From Bacteroidia bacterium (GTDB lineage: Bacteria; Bacteroidota; Bacteroidia; UKL13-3), in assembly GCA_019695215.1 (NCBI GenBank), contig JAIBAK010000005.1, forward strand, positions 1-64,000: a stretch of 64,000 bases of DNA, given 5' to 3'. The position numbers and the translations under genes were made by a program. Within the stretch, counting starts at the first letter, position 1. Each line of letters opens with the position of its first letter. The notes under the pieces are model-generated. The model saw only the letters and a list, made by a program, of their open reading frames with translations. It did not search any database and was not told the origin of the DNA. Positions 1 through 7,427 of the stretch are shown piece by piece.

Positions 1-23
1 TCCATTACAGCTCATCAAAATTT

Positions 24-152
24 TTAACTAAAATACCGGGTTAATAAATTAAAAGGGCTCATAAGCCCCATATTCTCTTCAATAAATCCCCCAAAATAGA
101 GTTGTGCAACAGCTACCGCTGTTAGCAGTAGTGGTTCTTTTTCGTCCGTCAT
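24..152 (-). CDS. Small hypothetical ORF, 42 aa
   Basis: A 42-codon reading frame begins at the ATG overlapping the stop of the cation transporter gene (ATGA overlap at 149-152) and ends with TAA at 24-26. The overlap suggests translational coupling. The product is short, with a hydrophobic middle and no recognisable motif. It may be a real small protein or the remnant of a longer gene. Only the start overlap supports it. Confidence 0.3.
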   Translation of the reverse strand: MTDEKEPLLLTAVAVAQLYFGGFIEENMGLMSPFNLLTRYFS

Positions 153-946
153 TTTGATAGTTTTAGAATTTTAAATGCTCCTTGTCCAACGATGAAAAAT
201 ACAATTGTCCCAACGATAAGGTCGGGATATTTCGAGTTCGTCAAGTAAACAAGTCCGCCAGCAACAATTACTCCGAGATTTACGATTACATCATTAGATG
301 TGAAAATCATGCTTGCTTGCATATGTGCTTCCTTGCTTTTGCTTTTTTGTAATAGATATAAGCAAAGTCCATTGCCGATAAGTGCAAGAATTGAAATAAT
401 AATCATTGTCTGAAATGCTGGAACTGCTTCCATTCCTAAAAATCGTCTTATAACTTCAATGAAACCGAAAACGGCAAGTGTCAATTGTAAATAACCTGCT
501 GATTTTGCGATGTTCTTTTTTCGTGTCATTGTCCCACCAACTGCAAAGAGTGCAAGTCCGTAAACAATGCTATCGGCAAGCATATCCAAACTATCCGCCA
601 CAAGTCCCATTGAATTTGAAATAAAACCTGTCGTTAGTTCAAGTGCAAAAAAGAAAAAGTTAATCGCTAAAACCTGCCAAAGTAATTTTCTTTCTCTGTC
701 TGTGTTCTCTGTTGTAGCTGTGTAATTGTCTGCCGAAACGCTGTCAATAATAGAAGTGTCAAACTTTAAGTTGTCAAGTCGCTGAAAAATTTGGTCGTGG
801 TTGTCTGTATGAAAAACGGTCAGTTTTCTGTTTGCAATATCAAAGTCTAACGAGTTGATATTTGTCAAGTCGGCAAGTTTCATCCGTATCATTTGTTCTT
901 CGGATGGGCAGTCCATTTTTGATATTTTAAATGTCGTTTTCTGCAT
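149..946 (-). CDS. Cation diffusion facilitator-type transporter
   Basis: The 265-aa protein has an N-terminal soluble domain (about residues 1-75) resembling a heavy-metal-associated fold but with a single cysteine (MDCPSEE, C13) in place of a CxxC pair. About six membrane segments follow (roughly 90-262). The second has the acidic VADSLDMLADS motif of CDF proteins (D118, D121, D125) and the fifth has an SND motif. This fits a proton-coupled efflux pump for a divalent metal such as zinc, cadmium or cobalt. It ends right after the last helix and lacks the usual C-terminal cytoplasmic domain. The gene sits in an A+T-rich accessory block, bounded by a 14-bp inverted repeat (121-134 and 976-989, one mismatch). 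Substrate metal cannot be read from sequence. Confidence 0.8.
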   Translation of the reverse strand: MQKTTFKISKMDCPSEEQMIRMKLADLTNINSLDFDIANRKLTVFHTDNHDQIFQRLDNLKFDTSIIDSVSADNYTATTENTDRERKLLWQVLAINFFFFALELTTGFISNSMGLVADSLDMLADSIVYGLALFAVGGTMTRKKNIAKSAGYLQLTLAVFGFIEVIRRFLGMEAVPAFQTMIIISILALIGNGLCLYLLQKSKSKEAHMQASMIFTSNDVIVNLGVIVAGGLVYLTNSKYPDLIVGTIVFFIVGQGAFKILKLSK

Positions 947-983
947 TGTCTATTGATGTCGGTTGGGTCGTCCTACCATTACT

Positions 984-1118
984 GCTAACGGTTTGGCGCT
1001 TGGCGCAGTGGCGGATTTCGGAGCACAAAACTGTCAATACACCACAAAAGTTGATGCGAGGTAGAATGTTCAATTAACCACGTCACCCGCCATTGAGCCA
1101 AACGCCTGTTATAGGGCG
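984..1118. repeat. Long imperfect palindrome, attC-like spacer
   Basis: The arm at 984-1014 (GCTAACGGTTTGGC then GCAGTGGCGG) pairs with the arm at 1087-1118 (CCGCCATTGAGCCAAACG then CTGTTATAGGGCG). They are separated by about 70 bases. The architecture (two short stem blocks per arm, ending in TAAC/GTTA) resembles an integron attC site. The outer 7-mers do not match the RYYYAAC/GTTRRRY consensus, so this is a resemblance only. It lies between the 110-aa unknown gene and the cation transporter gene. Confidence 0.5.
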
Positions 1119-1148
1119 TTTTTCTTTTCAGTCCGCAGTAACTTTGCA

Positions 1149-1481
1149 TTACAAATAAGTTATTAAATTTCTGTTTGCTGTCAGCTTACTTGTTATTTCA
1201 ACTTCCTTACATTTCATAAGTTGATTGTAAATATATTTCATTGCTTTATTTGGTAAAGTCCTAACGTGTATTTTGTCGGGCAATGAATAAACAAAACCAT
1301 TGTATAAATTTAATTTTTCCGGCTCGTCAACTCTGTCACCGTGCGGGTCGCTTGGGAAAATATTGTCTGGGTCACTTTTATGTATTCTCCAAATTCCGTT
1401 ATGCTTAACAGTTTTTTCTAAAAGTAACCGTTGTCCTGTCTCGGTTATTTCTGAAAAGTCGGGAAGTTCAAATTCAATCAT
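1149..1481 (-). CDS. Hypothetical protein, 110 aa
   Basis: I do not recognise this protein. It is soluble and mixed-charge, with no signal peptide or membrane segment. The middle carries an HKSDPDNIFPSDPHGDRVD stretch and the C-terminal third looks helical. It starts at the ATG at 1479-1481, 8 bp after the stop of the 70-aa gene, so the two are probably cotranscribed. The pair sits in the accessory block between a palindromic spacer and an IS-interrupted frame. A paired small-gene system such as toxin-antitoxin is possible, but nothing in the sequence shows it. Confidence 0.55.
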   Translation of the reverse strand: MIEFELPDFSEITETGQRLLLEKTVKHNGIWRIHKSDPDNIFPSDPHGDRVDEPEKLNLYNGFVYSLPDKIHVRTLPNKAMKYIYNQLMKCKEVEITSKLTANRNLITYL

Positions 1482-1489
1482 AGTTTTAA

Positions 1490-1702
1490 TTAAAAGAGTT
1501 GTTCAACATCATTGTATAGCATAATTCCCTTGTTACAAACTAAATCGAAAAATTCCGTATTGTCTGTGAAGTTGTAATGATTGGAAATAATAATACCCAC
1601 TTGTTCAGGTGTTAGATTTTTTCCTTTCGTTTCATTAATTCTCTCGGTTATTAAAGCTAAAGTGCTTCGATACCACGTCAATAAATTTTCTGCGTATGCC
1701 AT
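1490..1702 (-). CDS. Hypothetical protein, 70 aa
   Basis: This small acidic protein is predicted mostly helical (MAYAENLLTWYRS through NETKGKNLTPEQVGI). No family is recognised. It lies 6 bp downstream of the stop of the IS-interrupted frame (TAA at 1709-1711) and 8 bp upstream of the 110-aa gene. The three probably formed one operon before the IS insertion, which would have separated them from their promoter. Confidence 0.5.
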   Translation of the reverse strand: MAYAENLLTWYRSTLALITERINETKGKNLTPEQVGIIISNHYNFTDNTEFFDLVCNKGIMLYNDVEQLF

Positions 1703-1708
1703 TTGTTT

Positions 1709-1888
1709 TTAAATTAAGTTGTCAATATTGTTATTGATTTCAAGTTGAATGTTTGAATATTTTATCAATGCTTCAACCTTGTTTGGGTCGGTTATTTCTA
1801 TTGTTTCAAAAGGCATATTAATTGCTCCTGGTCCGAACGTTACAATTTCTTCTTTGCTGTCGCTCGGTCTTAATGTCTTGGCTATGAC
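1709..1888 (-). pseudogene. 3' part of an unknown gene cut by the IS3 element
   Basis: Read on the minus strand, this segment is open for 60 codons and ends in TAA at 1709-1711. If the IS (1889-3262) and one copy of the GAC target duplication are removed, the frame joins in phase with 3266-3304 on the other side. The fused frame reads ...LTPVIAKTLRPSDSKEE... No ATG is left in the 5' part; a TTG at 3272-3274 is the only in-frame start candidate before an in-frame stop at 3305-3307. The function is unknown. Confidence 0.5.
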
Positions 1889-1980
1889 TCGTCCTGAAAA
1901 AAGTTTACACTATTTGATTAATAATCCTAATACAAGTTTACACAAAAAAGTTAATCCTAAATAAGGTTAACAAATAAAAG

Positions 1981-2895
1981 TTATACCATAATATTCTCCT
2001 TTCTTTTGTAATAGTTTTTCCAAGTACGTTTAAGCGGTCTGTTGAGTTGATGAGCAGCAACAGGAGTAAGCATTTCAATACTGCTATGTGGTCTTAAATG
2101 ATTGTAAGTACTTATAGCAACAGCTACATTATATTGAGCAGTTTCAAAATCTGTATGAACTTCTTCGAGCAATTCATCTTTTAATATACCATTTACCCTT
2201 TCGGCAATGGCATTCTCTAATGGATCTCCAGTCTGGGTCATTGAAATACTGATATGATTATCGTTAAGCAATTCCACATAATCATTACACCCATATTGCA
2301 AACCACGGTCTGAATGATGAACCAATCGACTATCGAGTTTGGTTCTTTTAGGGATTGATTTTAAAGCCATTTGCAGGGCTTTGATTGTACCTTTAGCTGA
2401 GAGATCGTGATGCAAACAAAAGCCTACTATTTTACGGCTGTATGCATCAGTAATAAGTGATAAATAAGCAAAGTCATTTTGTAAATGGATATACGTAATA
2501 TCACTTACCCAAAGTTGATTTGGTGCAGTAGGCTCAAATCCTTTTATGAGATTTTGATATTTTTTAAATGGATGATTAGAAAAAGTTGTTATCGGTTTTC
2601 TCCGTTTTCGTTTACGAACCAGCAAACCATTATCTTTTAATAAATCAAAGAAGGCATCCCTGCCTAAATGAATATTATGCTCCTCCATAAATGGTTGAAG
2701 AATCCCTAACATTTTTCGCGCGCCAATTTTTTTTTGATTGATACGTAATCGTGCTACCTGATTCAATAATAAATCATTACTCAGGTATCTTTTTTCTTTG
2801 GTGCGATGAAATTTATAATACGCCTGAGTGCTATAACCAAGCAATGAACAAAGCTCCCGAATACTTCGGTTAGGCTTGCGTTGTTCTACTTTCAA
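1981..2895 (-). CDS. IS3-family transposase OrfB (DDE integrase core)
   Basis: This is the catalytic part of the transposase. The DDE triad is visible: D132 in VSDITYIH, D196 in VHHSDRGLQY and E232 in NAIAERVNG, with 35 residues between the last two as in rve integrases. An HTH_21-like region precedes the catalytic core. The first codon of the frame is TTG and no ATG is nearby. The region is open in the -1 frame from the slippery A6G in orfA, so the product is most likely made as an OrfAB fusion by -1 frameshifting. The length of 304 aa for the B part is normal. Confidence 0.93.
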   Translation of the reverse strand: MKVEQRKPNRSIRELCSLLGYSTQAYYKFHRTKEKRYLSNDLLLNQVARLRINQKKIGARKMLGILQPFMEEHNIHLGRDAFFDLLKDNGLLVRKRKRRKPITTFSNHPFKKYQNLIKGFEPTAPNQLWVSDITYIHLQNDFAYLSLITDAYSRKIVGFCLHHDLSAKGTIKALQMALKSIPKRTKLDSRLVHHSDRGLQYGCNDYVELLNDNHISISMTQTGDPLENAIAERVNGILKDELLEEVHTDFETAQYNVAVAISTYNHLRPHSSIEMLTPVAAHQLNRPLKRTWKNYYKRKENIMV

Positions 2896-3224
2896 GACCG
2901 CTTGGTGCCAGACTTTTTTCGAATAGGTCGTCCTAGTTCTTCTTCGGTAATATTAATTACCTCAGTAAGCACTTCATTAAGCAGCCTGGCTTTTCGTAAC
3001 TCAGCTTGTAACTGTTTTATATCAGTTGGTAATTCTTCTGAATTAATTGCAGGCTTTACCTTTTTAGGTTTATTGGGTTTGCTTTTCATCTTGCCTTTGT
3101 AGCGTTGTACCCATTGGTGAATCGTTCTAAAGTCAAGGTCATGCTTTTGACCTAATCCTCTGAATGAAATCTCCGAGGTTAAATACTCGGTAATAATACT
3201 TTCTTTTTTTTGTTCTGAAATCAT
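2892..3224 (-). CDS. IS3-family transposase OrfA (helix-turn-helix)
   Basis: The 110-aa protein binds the IS ends. It has an N-terminal helix-turn-helix (ISFRGLGQKHDLDFRTIHQWVQRY, about residues 19-42). A basic linker with KPNKPKKVKP follows, then a leucine-zipper-like helix (LQAELRKARLLNEVLTEVINITEEEL, about 74-99). The end of the gene contains the frameshift site and overlaps orfB by 4 bases. Confidence 0.9.
   Translation of the reverse strand: MISEQKKESIITEYLTSEISFRGLGQKHDLDFRTIHQWVQRYKGKMKSKPNKPKKVKPAINSEELPTDIKQLQAELRKARLLNEVLTEVINITEEELGRPIRKKSGTKRS
2913..2919 (-). promoter_or_regulatory. Programmed -1 frameshift site A AAA AAG
   Basis: On the minus strand the orfA codons CGA AAA AAG contain the heptamer A AAA AAG in the X XXY YYZ phase required for tandem slippage. 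After a -1 shift the frame stays open (VWHQAVLKVEQRK) into OrfB. OrfB has only a TTG at its own beginning, which supports production by frameshifting. Confidence 0.75.
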
Positions 3225-3919
3225 TTTGTTGACGTTTTTAGTGTCAACCTATTTCAGGACGAGACAGGTGTCAATCGTGAATGACTGTCAAAGGAAGAAA
3301 AGTCCTAACGGTGGTGGTCGCCCCATTACGCTGTGGTGTCTGTTAAACTTGCCCATAACTAGTATATACACTCAACTTTTGCCCCTTTAGTTGAGTATAA
3401 TGTTCCAATAGGGTACATTAGGCTCATGTTTTCGGTTTTGGAGTTGAGGTTTATTTTTTTCATTTTTTTAAAGTTAATCGGTCTGGCGTACGAACTTTCC
3501 GTTCTTTCTGTATTAGGGAAATGTAGTAAGAAAAGTTGAGTGAGGTCATGGTTTAGTACTTTGAACAGGCAAGGTATTAAAAGTTTCGAAGTTTGGCAAA
3601 AAAGTTTTAAATTAAAAGTTTGAGGTTTCAAGTTAGAGATTTCAAGTTAGAGATTTCAAGTTTACGGTTTGAAGTTTGAGGACATCACCCCTGCCCTGTT
3701 AGCTGTGCTGAACACTTCGGGTTTCTCTTAAACCGTCATCAACCGCTCAAGGGGGCTTTGGTTTGTGCTTCTCTGAAATATTCTTTTAAAAGGAACGCTC
3801 CTGTCCCCCTTGCAGCGTGGGGATGCAGCGGATGCGAAGGGGGTTGGGGGATGAATGCGGATGCCGGGTTTGACCTCTACGCTTCAACGAAAACAGGTGG
3901 TGAATTGGGACTCCGGAGC

Positions 3920-4042
3920 ACGAATGGGCAATGTTTCGACTTCGCTCAACAGGACAGGGCACGAATGGGCAATGTTTCGACTTCGCTCAACAGGACAGGG
4001 CACGAATGGGCAATGTTTCGACTTCGCTCAACATGACAGGGC
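3920..4042. repeat. 41-bp tandem repeat, three copies
   Basis: The unit starts ACGAATGGGCAATGTTTCGA and continues with CTTCGCTCAACAGGACAGGGC. Copies lie at 3920-3960, 3961-4001 and 4002-4042. The first two are identical; the third differs by one base (CATGACAGG). A decayed fourth start (ACGAACGGG) follows. The CGACTTCGCTCAAC core also occurs as a fragment near 4200 (CGCTCAACAGGACA). This resembles the short dispersed repeats common between genes in Bacteroidota. Confidence 0.9.
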
Positions 4043-4310
4043 ACGAACGGGTAGACTCTTCGCGATGCTTAGAGTGACGGTAAGGGGTGAAATTTAAATT
4101 GTGTCGTCTTTCTGAGCACAGCGAAGAAACTGTTGCCCGCTGGCAAAATGCAGGTTCTAACTGGCATATGTTTCCCCGTATAGACGGGATGTACCACGAC
4201 CGCTCAACAGGACAAGGCTCCAACGGGCAGACTCTTCGCGATGCTCAGAGTGACGGATTATTGAGGAAAATGTGTGCTGCGCATAGCGTGATGATAATAT
4301 TAAAACGAAA

Positions 4311-4339
4311 CGGGTGACTGATATAAAACCAGCCACCCG
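4311..4339 (-). terminator. Rho-independent terminator of the multicopper oxidase gene
   Basis: CGGGTGACTG (4311-4320) pairs with CAGCCACCCG (4330-4339), one mismatch, 9-base loop. On the minus strand the hairpin is followed by TTTCGTTTTAAT. It lies 26 bases beyond the stop of the multicopper oxidase gene. Confidence 0.65.
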
Positions 4340-4364
4340 TTTGTGGTGAAAAACTACATTTAAA

Positions 4365-6251
4365 TTACTTCAGCAATATTTTTTGAATAAAATGTGTATT
4401 TCCGGAATTCCATTCAACAAACACCATTCCCCGAGGTAAGTCGGCTATGTTTACCGGAAGGATACCGTTAAACGGCATTACTTTTTCTTCTCTTAAAGTT
4501 CTCCCCAAAATATCTGTAATTCTAAGTGTACCGGCCGAGGTGCTGCTTCCTTTCAGGTTCAGTACATCACCGGCAGGGTTGGGATATAAAATAAAATTTC
4601 CTTTTTGCGATAGTTTGCGAATACCTGCTTTTATCTGCACGGTATCTACCACCACAAATTGCTGCATCATGCTGTTGTCTTCGTGGGTAAGAATATGGCA
4701 ATGGTACATAAAGGCATACATCGGATTAATTTCGGGCGAAGGGAAACTGTCGAAACTTGCCACAAAACGCACGGTGCGGTATGGAGGTACCAATACATCG
4801 TCCTTGTACCCGAGCCAGTTTTTAGGTAATGTTCCGTTATAAAAAGAATTATATACAATGGCACCTGTGGTATCCCGCATATCAATTACCTGAAACTGCA
4901 CTTTGTGTATATGAAAAGGATGATACACATTGGTAGTATTTTTTATGCTCCATATTTCTTTTGAGTTTACCTGTATAATATCGTTTATGGAATCCATATT
5001 CATGGTATCTCCGTTAATAGTCCAGGTGCCTATTTTTCCGCCTATGGTTGAGTCGTTGCCCAGCACCTTTAACCGGTACGATACATTGGTGGTATCAATG
5101 GCATACGGTTTTAAAGTAACGGGTTTGATGCCCGGTGTTGCCGGATGAATGGAGGTATCAACCACAAAAGCCATGAATGCATTTTTATTTATAAAGCCGC
5201 CTGTAACATAACCGGGAGTAGTGGTTCCGGGAGGGCCTGCTGCCGGCAATGAGGAAGACCTGTTGTTGAGGTAAACCGTGTCGCTGTTATTTTTCAGAGA
5301 GAAATCAATAAGAATTTCGTAGCGCTCGCCCGGACCTATGATAATTGAATCTATTGCATGCGGAATGGCTGTAAAACCACCGTCAGTGGCAATAAGGTAT
5401 AAGGGTTCGTAAGCAGTGGGAGTGTTGTATTTATTGCCTACGACCACCTGAAATGTTTTGCGGTACGACCCGTTAAGCAAACGTAAACGAACCAATCCTT
5501 TGGGCACTTTCAGGTATCCGTTCAGCACTCCGTTCACCAGAGTGTAAGGGCCGTTTCCGGGAGTGTGAATGCTTCCGCCACCTGCAGTATCCAGTCCGTT
5601 CACCACGCACACATTTCCTGTTTTAGGGCCAAAAGTAAAACCCTTGTCCTGTATTACAATCGGAAAATCGTTGGTATCGTAATGATGCGGCAACATAGAA
5701 ATAAGCGGATCGGTTGGCTGCTCCACCAATATCATTCCTGCCAGACCTTTTATAACCTGATACGTGGTGCTATCCATTAAATGCGAATGGTACCAGCAGG
5801 TTTGCGTAGGATCAATTACATTAAAACTTGTATTAAAAGTACCCCCATTTTTTTCAATGGGTTCCTGCGGGCCTCCGTCTAAATGCGCAGGCAGATTTAA
5901 TCCGTGCCAGTGAATGGTGGTGCTTTGTCCGTTAATGCGGTTTACGGAGGATAAATTAAGCATTTGACCACCTTGCCAAACCATTGTAGGGCCCAGATAA
6001 GTGGCCTGATTGTAGGCCATTGTAGGGATAGGTTTGTTAAATAGAAGCGTGTCGCCTCCGATGGCAGATGGAGTAGTTTGCGATGGATAAAAGTTGTGAC
6101 TTGAATCATGAGCAGTAATGGTAAAATTACCACTGGCACTTTTTAGTAAAGGCGGATTGGTAATTAACTGATTGTAGCGCTGTGCCCATGCATCCTGTAC
6201 CGCAAGCAATAGCATAGCGGCTGCTAAGTTTTTAAGTAGCTTTGTTGTCAT
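4365..6251 (-). CDS. Secreted multicopper oxidase with T9SS sorting domain
   Basis: The 628-aa protein oxidises a substrate (metal ion or phenolic; not predictable) with reduction of O2 to water. All four copper-binding segments are present: HWHG (114-117), WYHSH (153-157), HPFHIH (about 440) and YHCHILTHED with a following Met (about 517). The last segment resembles the CueO/bilirubin oxidase group. It has an N-terminal signal peptide (about residues 1-24, ending AWAQ). The C-terminal 80 residues are a T9SS type A sorting domain (LYPNPAGDVLNLKG ... IADLPRGMVFVEW ... KILLK). The protein should therefore cross the outer membrane by type IX secretion. It is divergent from the next gene. Confidence 0.92.
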   Translation of the reverse strand: MTTKLLKNLAAAMLLLAVQDAWAQRYNQLITNPPLLKSASGNFTITAHDSSHNFYPSQTTPSAIGGDTLLFNKPIPTMAYNQATYLGPTMVWQGGQMLNLSSVNRINGQSTTIHWHGLNLPAHLDGGPQEPIEKNGGTFNTSFNVIDPTQTCWYHSHLMDSTTYQVIKGLAGMILVEQPTDPLISMLPHHYDTNDFPIVIQDKGFTFGPKTGNVCVVNGLDTAGGGSIHTPGNGPYTLVNGVLNGYLKVPKGLVRLRLLNGSYRKTFQVVVGNKYNTPTAYEPLYLIATDGGFTAIPHAIDSIIIGPGERYEILIDFSLKNNSDTVYLNNRSSSLPAAGPPGTTTPGYVTGGFINKNAFMAFVVDTSIHPATPGIKPVTLKPYAIDTTNVSYRLKVLGNDSTIGGKIGTWTINGDTMNMDSINDIIQVNSKEIWSIKNTTNVYHPFHIHKVQFQVIDMRDTTGAIVYNSFYNGTLPKNWLGYKDDVLVPPYRTVRFVASFDSFPSPEINPMYAFMYHCHILTHEDNSMMQQFVVVDTVQIKAGIRKLSQKGNFILYPNPAGDVLNLKGSSTSAGTLRITDILGRTLREEKVMPFNGILPVNIADLPRGMVFVEWNSGNTHFIQKILLK

Positions 6252-6389
6252 AAAGTGATTATTAATTATTAAAAATAGGTTGGTAACTGTTAGGTAATTG
6301 CAATCGGTTTCACTTTTCGTTTCTCACAATGCAATATTAAACGTTTAGCCGGAAAATCAAAAATATCTTTCAGACTGTGTTTGATAGGC

Positions 6390-6420
6390 TTGAATAGGTA
6401 TCTGATAAAAAGTAATTTTG
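6390..6420 (+). promoter_or_regulatory. Bacteroidota-type promoter of the T9SS cargo gene
   Basis: A -33 TTG (6390-6392) and a -7 TAATTTTG (6413-6420, matches TAnnTTTG) are 20 bp apart. The start codon is at 6440, leaving a leader of about 15 bases. Confidence 0.6.
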
Positions 6421-6439
6421 CTTAACGAATTCATGAGGT

Positions 6440-7351
6440 ATGAAAACAAGTTATATCCTGCTTGCCGCACTCAGTTGCTTTATGCATATCAACCCTTCGG
6501 GTGCACAAACAAATCCGATTACGAACGGAAGTTTTGAAAACTGGAACACCATTCCTAATACCGGTGGAGCCATGGATCCTGCCAATTGGCGCTCGTTTAA
6601 TCAATACACCACCAACGGAAATATTGCAGGCATTTCGCAGTCGCCCGATGTGTACCGCGGTTTTTATTCATTACAGATTACTCCCTTAAAAAGCCCCAGC
6701 CTTAATGACACGCTTACCAGCGGTATCATGAGCGGCAATCCGGGCATTGACCCTTTTGATCTCGCGTTTTCGTGGGCGGGTTCCGGTTTTTCTAATCCCG
6801 AACAAACAATTTACGGCTACTACAAATACTCGCCCGATACTGCTTTTGCCGATTCGGCCTACCTGATTTTATATGCTACGGGCTCCGGCAATTTGTGGGG
6901 ATATTATACATTTACCCCTTCGGCTACGTATAAACTTTTTGAAGTTACGGCTACGGGTAATACGGCTGCTACCACCAACCTGTCGATGGTGTTTTACTAC
7001 CGCAGCAATAATACGCTTGCAGTACCCAAAGGGAAACTGCTCATTGACGAATTAAGCACCGATAACCCAAACAGTATAAACAAAAAGATACTGCAAAATG
7101 ATGCACGTGTATACCCGAATCCTGCCGGCACTACCCTGTATATTTCTATTCCCGAAAATTTAAAAAACAAACGGCCTGTGCTACGTTTAACCACCATGCA
7201 GGGAAAACTCATTGCCGATGGGTTTGACACTACTTTTACCGGTGATGACAGGATGGAATTTACCCGCAAAAGTTTACCTGCCGGAATGTATGTGGCCACG
7301 CTTTTTGCAGATAACGGAGAGCAATGTAATTTCACGATTGTGCTGCAATAG
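6440..7351 (+). CDS. Secreted protein with T9SS type A sorting domain
   Basis: The 303-aa protein has a signal peptide (about residues 1-23, ending PSGAQ) and a beta-rich region beginning ITNGSFENWN. That opening is typical of carbohydrate-binding-like or PCMD-like domains of Bacteroidota. The T9SS C-terminal domain follows (VYPNPAGTTLYISIP ... RKSLPAGMYVATLF). No enzyme motif is visible, so it is probably a surface or secreted binding protein. It is divergently transcribed from the multicopper oxidase, has its own promoter and ends before a bidirectional terminator. Confidence 0.8.
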   Translation: MKTSYILLAALSCFMHINPSGAQTNPITNGSFENWNTIPNTGGAMDPANWRSFNQYTTNGNIAGISQSPDVYRGFYSLQITPLKSPSLNDTLTSGIMSGNPGIDPFDLAFSWAGSGFSNPEQTIYGYYKYSPDTAFADSAYLILYATGSGNLWGYYTFTPSATYKLFEVTATGNTAATTNLSMVFYYRSNNTLAVPKGKLLIDELSTDNPNSINKKILQNDARVYPNPAGTTLYISIPENLKNKRPVLRLTTMQGKLIADGFDTTFTGDDRMEFTRKSLPAGMYVATLFADNGEQCNFTIVLQ

Positions 7352-7372
7352 CAACTTACGGCAACCAAAAAT

Positions 7373-7408
7373 AAAAAAGGCCAAAGCATCACAGCTCCGG
7401 CCTTTTTT
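7373..7408. terminator. Bidirectional terminator between the T9SS cargo gene and rny
   Basis: AAAAAAGGCC (7373-7382) pairs with GGCCTTTTTT (7399-7408). There is an A-run on one side and a T-run on the other, so it can serve both convergent genes. Confidence 0.85.
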
Positions 7409-7427
7409 ATGCAACTACCAAACTTAG

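Larger units (their letters stand above)
1889..3262 (-). mobile_element. IS3-family insertion sequence, 1374 bp
   Basis: The element contains overlapping orfA and orfB transposase genes. Its ends are imperfect inverted repeats: the left end begins TCGTCCTGAAAAAAGTTTAC and the complement of the right end begins TCGTCCTGAAATAGGTTGAC. It is flanked by a 3-bp direct repeat GAC at 1886-1888 and 3263-3265, the size expected for an IS3-family target duplication. Removing the IS restores an open frame across the junction, which supports these boundaries. Both genes and the frameshift signal look intact, so the copy may be active. Confidence 0.88.
3266..4364. other. Gene-poor repeat region downstream of the IS
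   Basis: No convincing gene is present in this 1.1 kb. It holds a short remnant of the interrupted frame, short tandem copies of AAGTTAGAGATTTC near 3631-3660, and a three-copy 41-bp tandem repeat. It also has two copies of a 34-bp sequence containing ACTCTTCGCGATGCT (4047-4080 and 4223-4256). Frames of 76 to 92 codons exist on both strands but are made of the repeats and look like chance. Confidence 0.6.

Noticed and set aside
984..1118. Calling the palindrome a true integron attC site
   Set aside because: The outer 7-mers do not fit RYYYAAC/GTTRRRY and no integrase is present, so only a resemblance is reported.
3758..4317. Frames of 76-92 codons in the repeat region
   Set aside because: They are made of the 41-bp and 34-bp repeats and have no consistent start or codon pattern.
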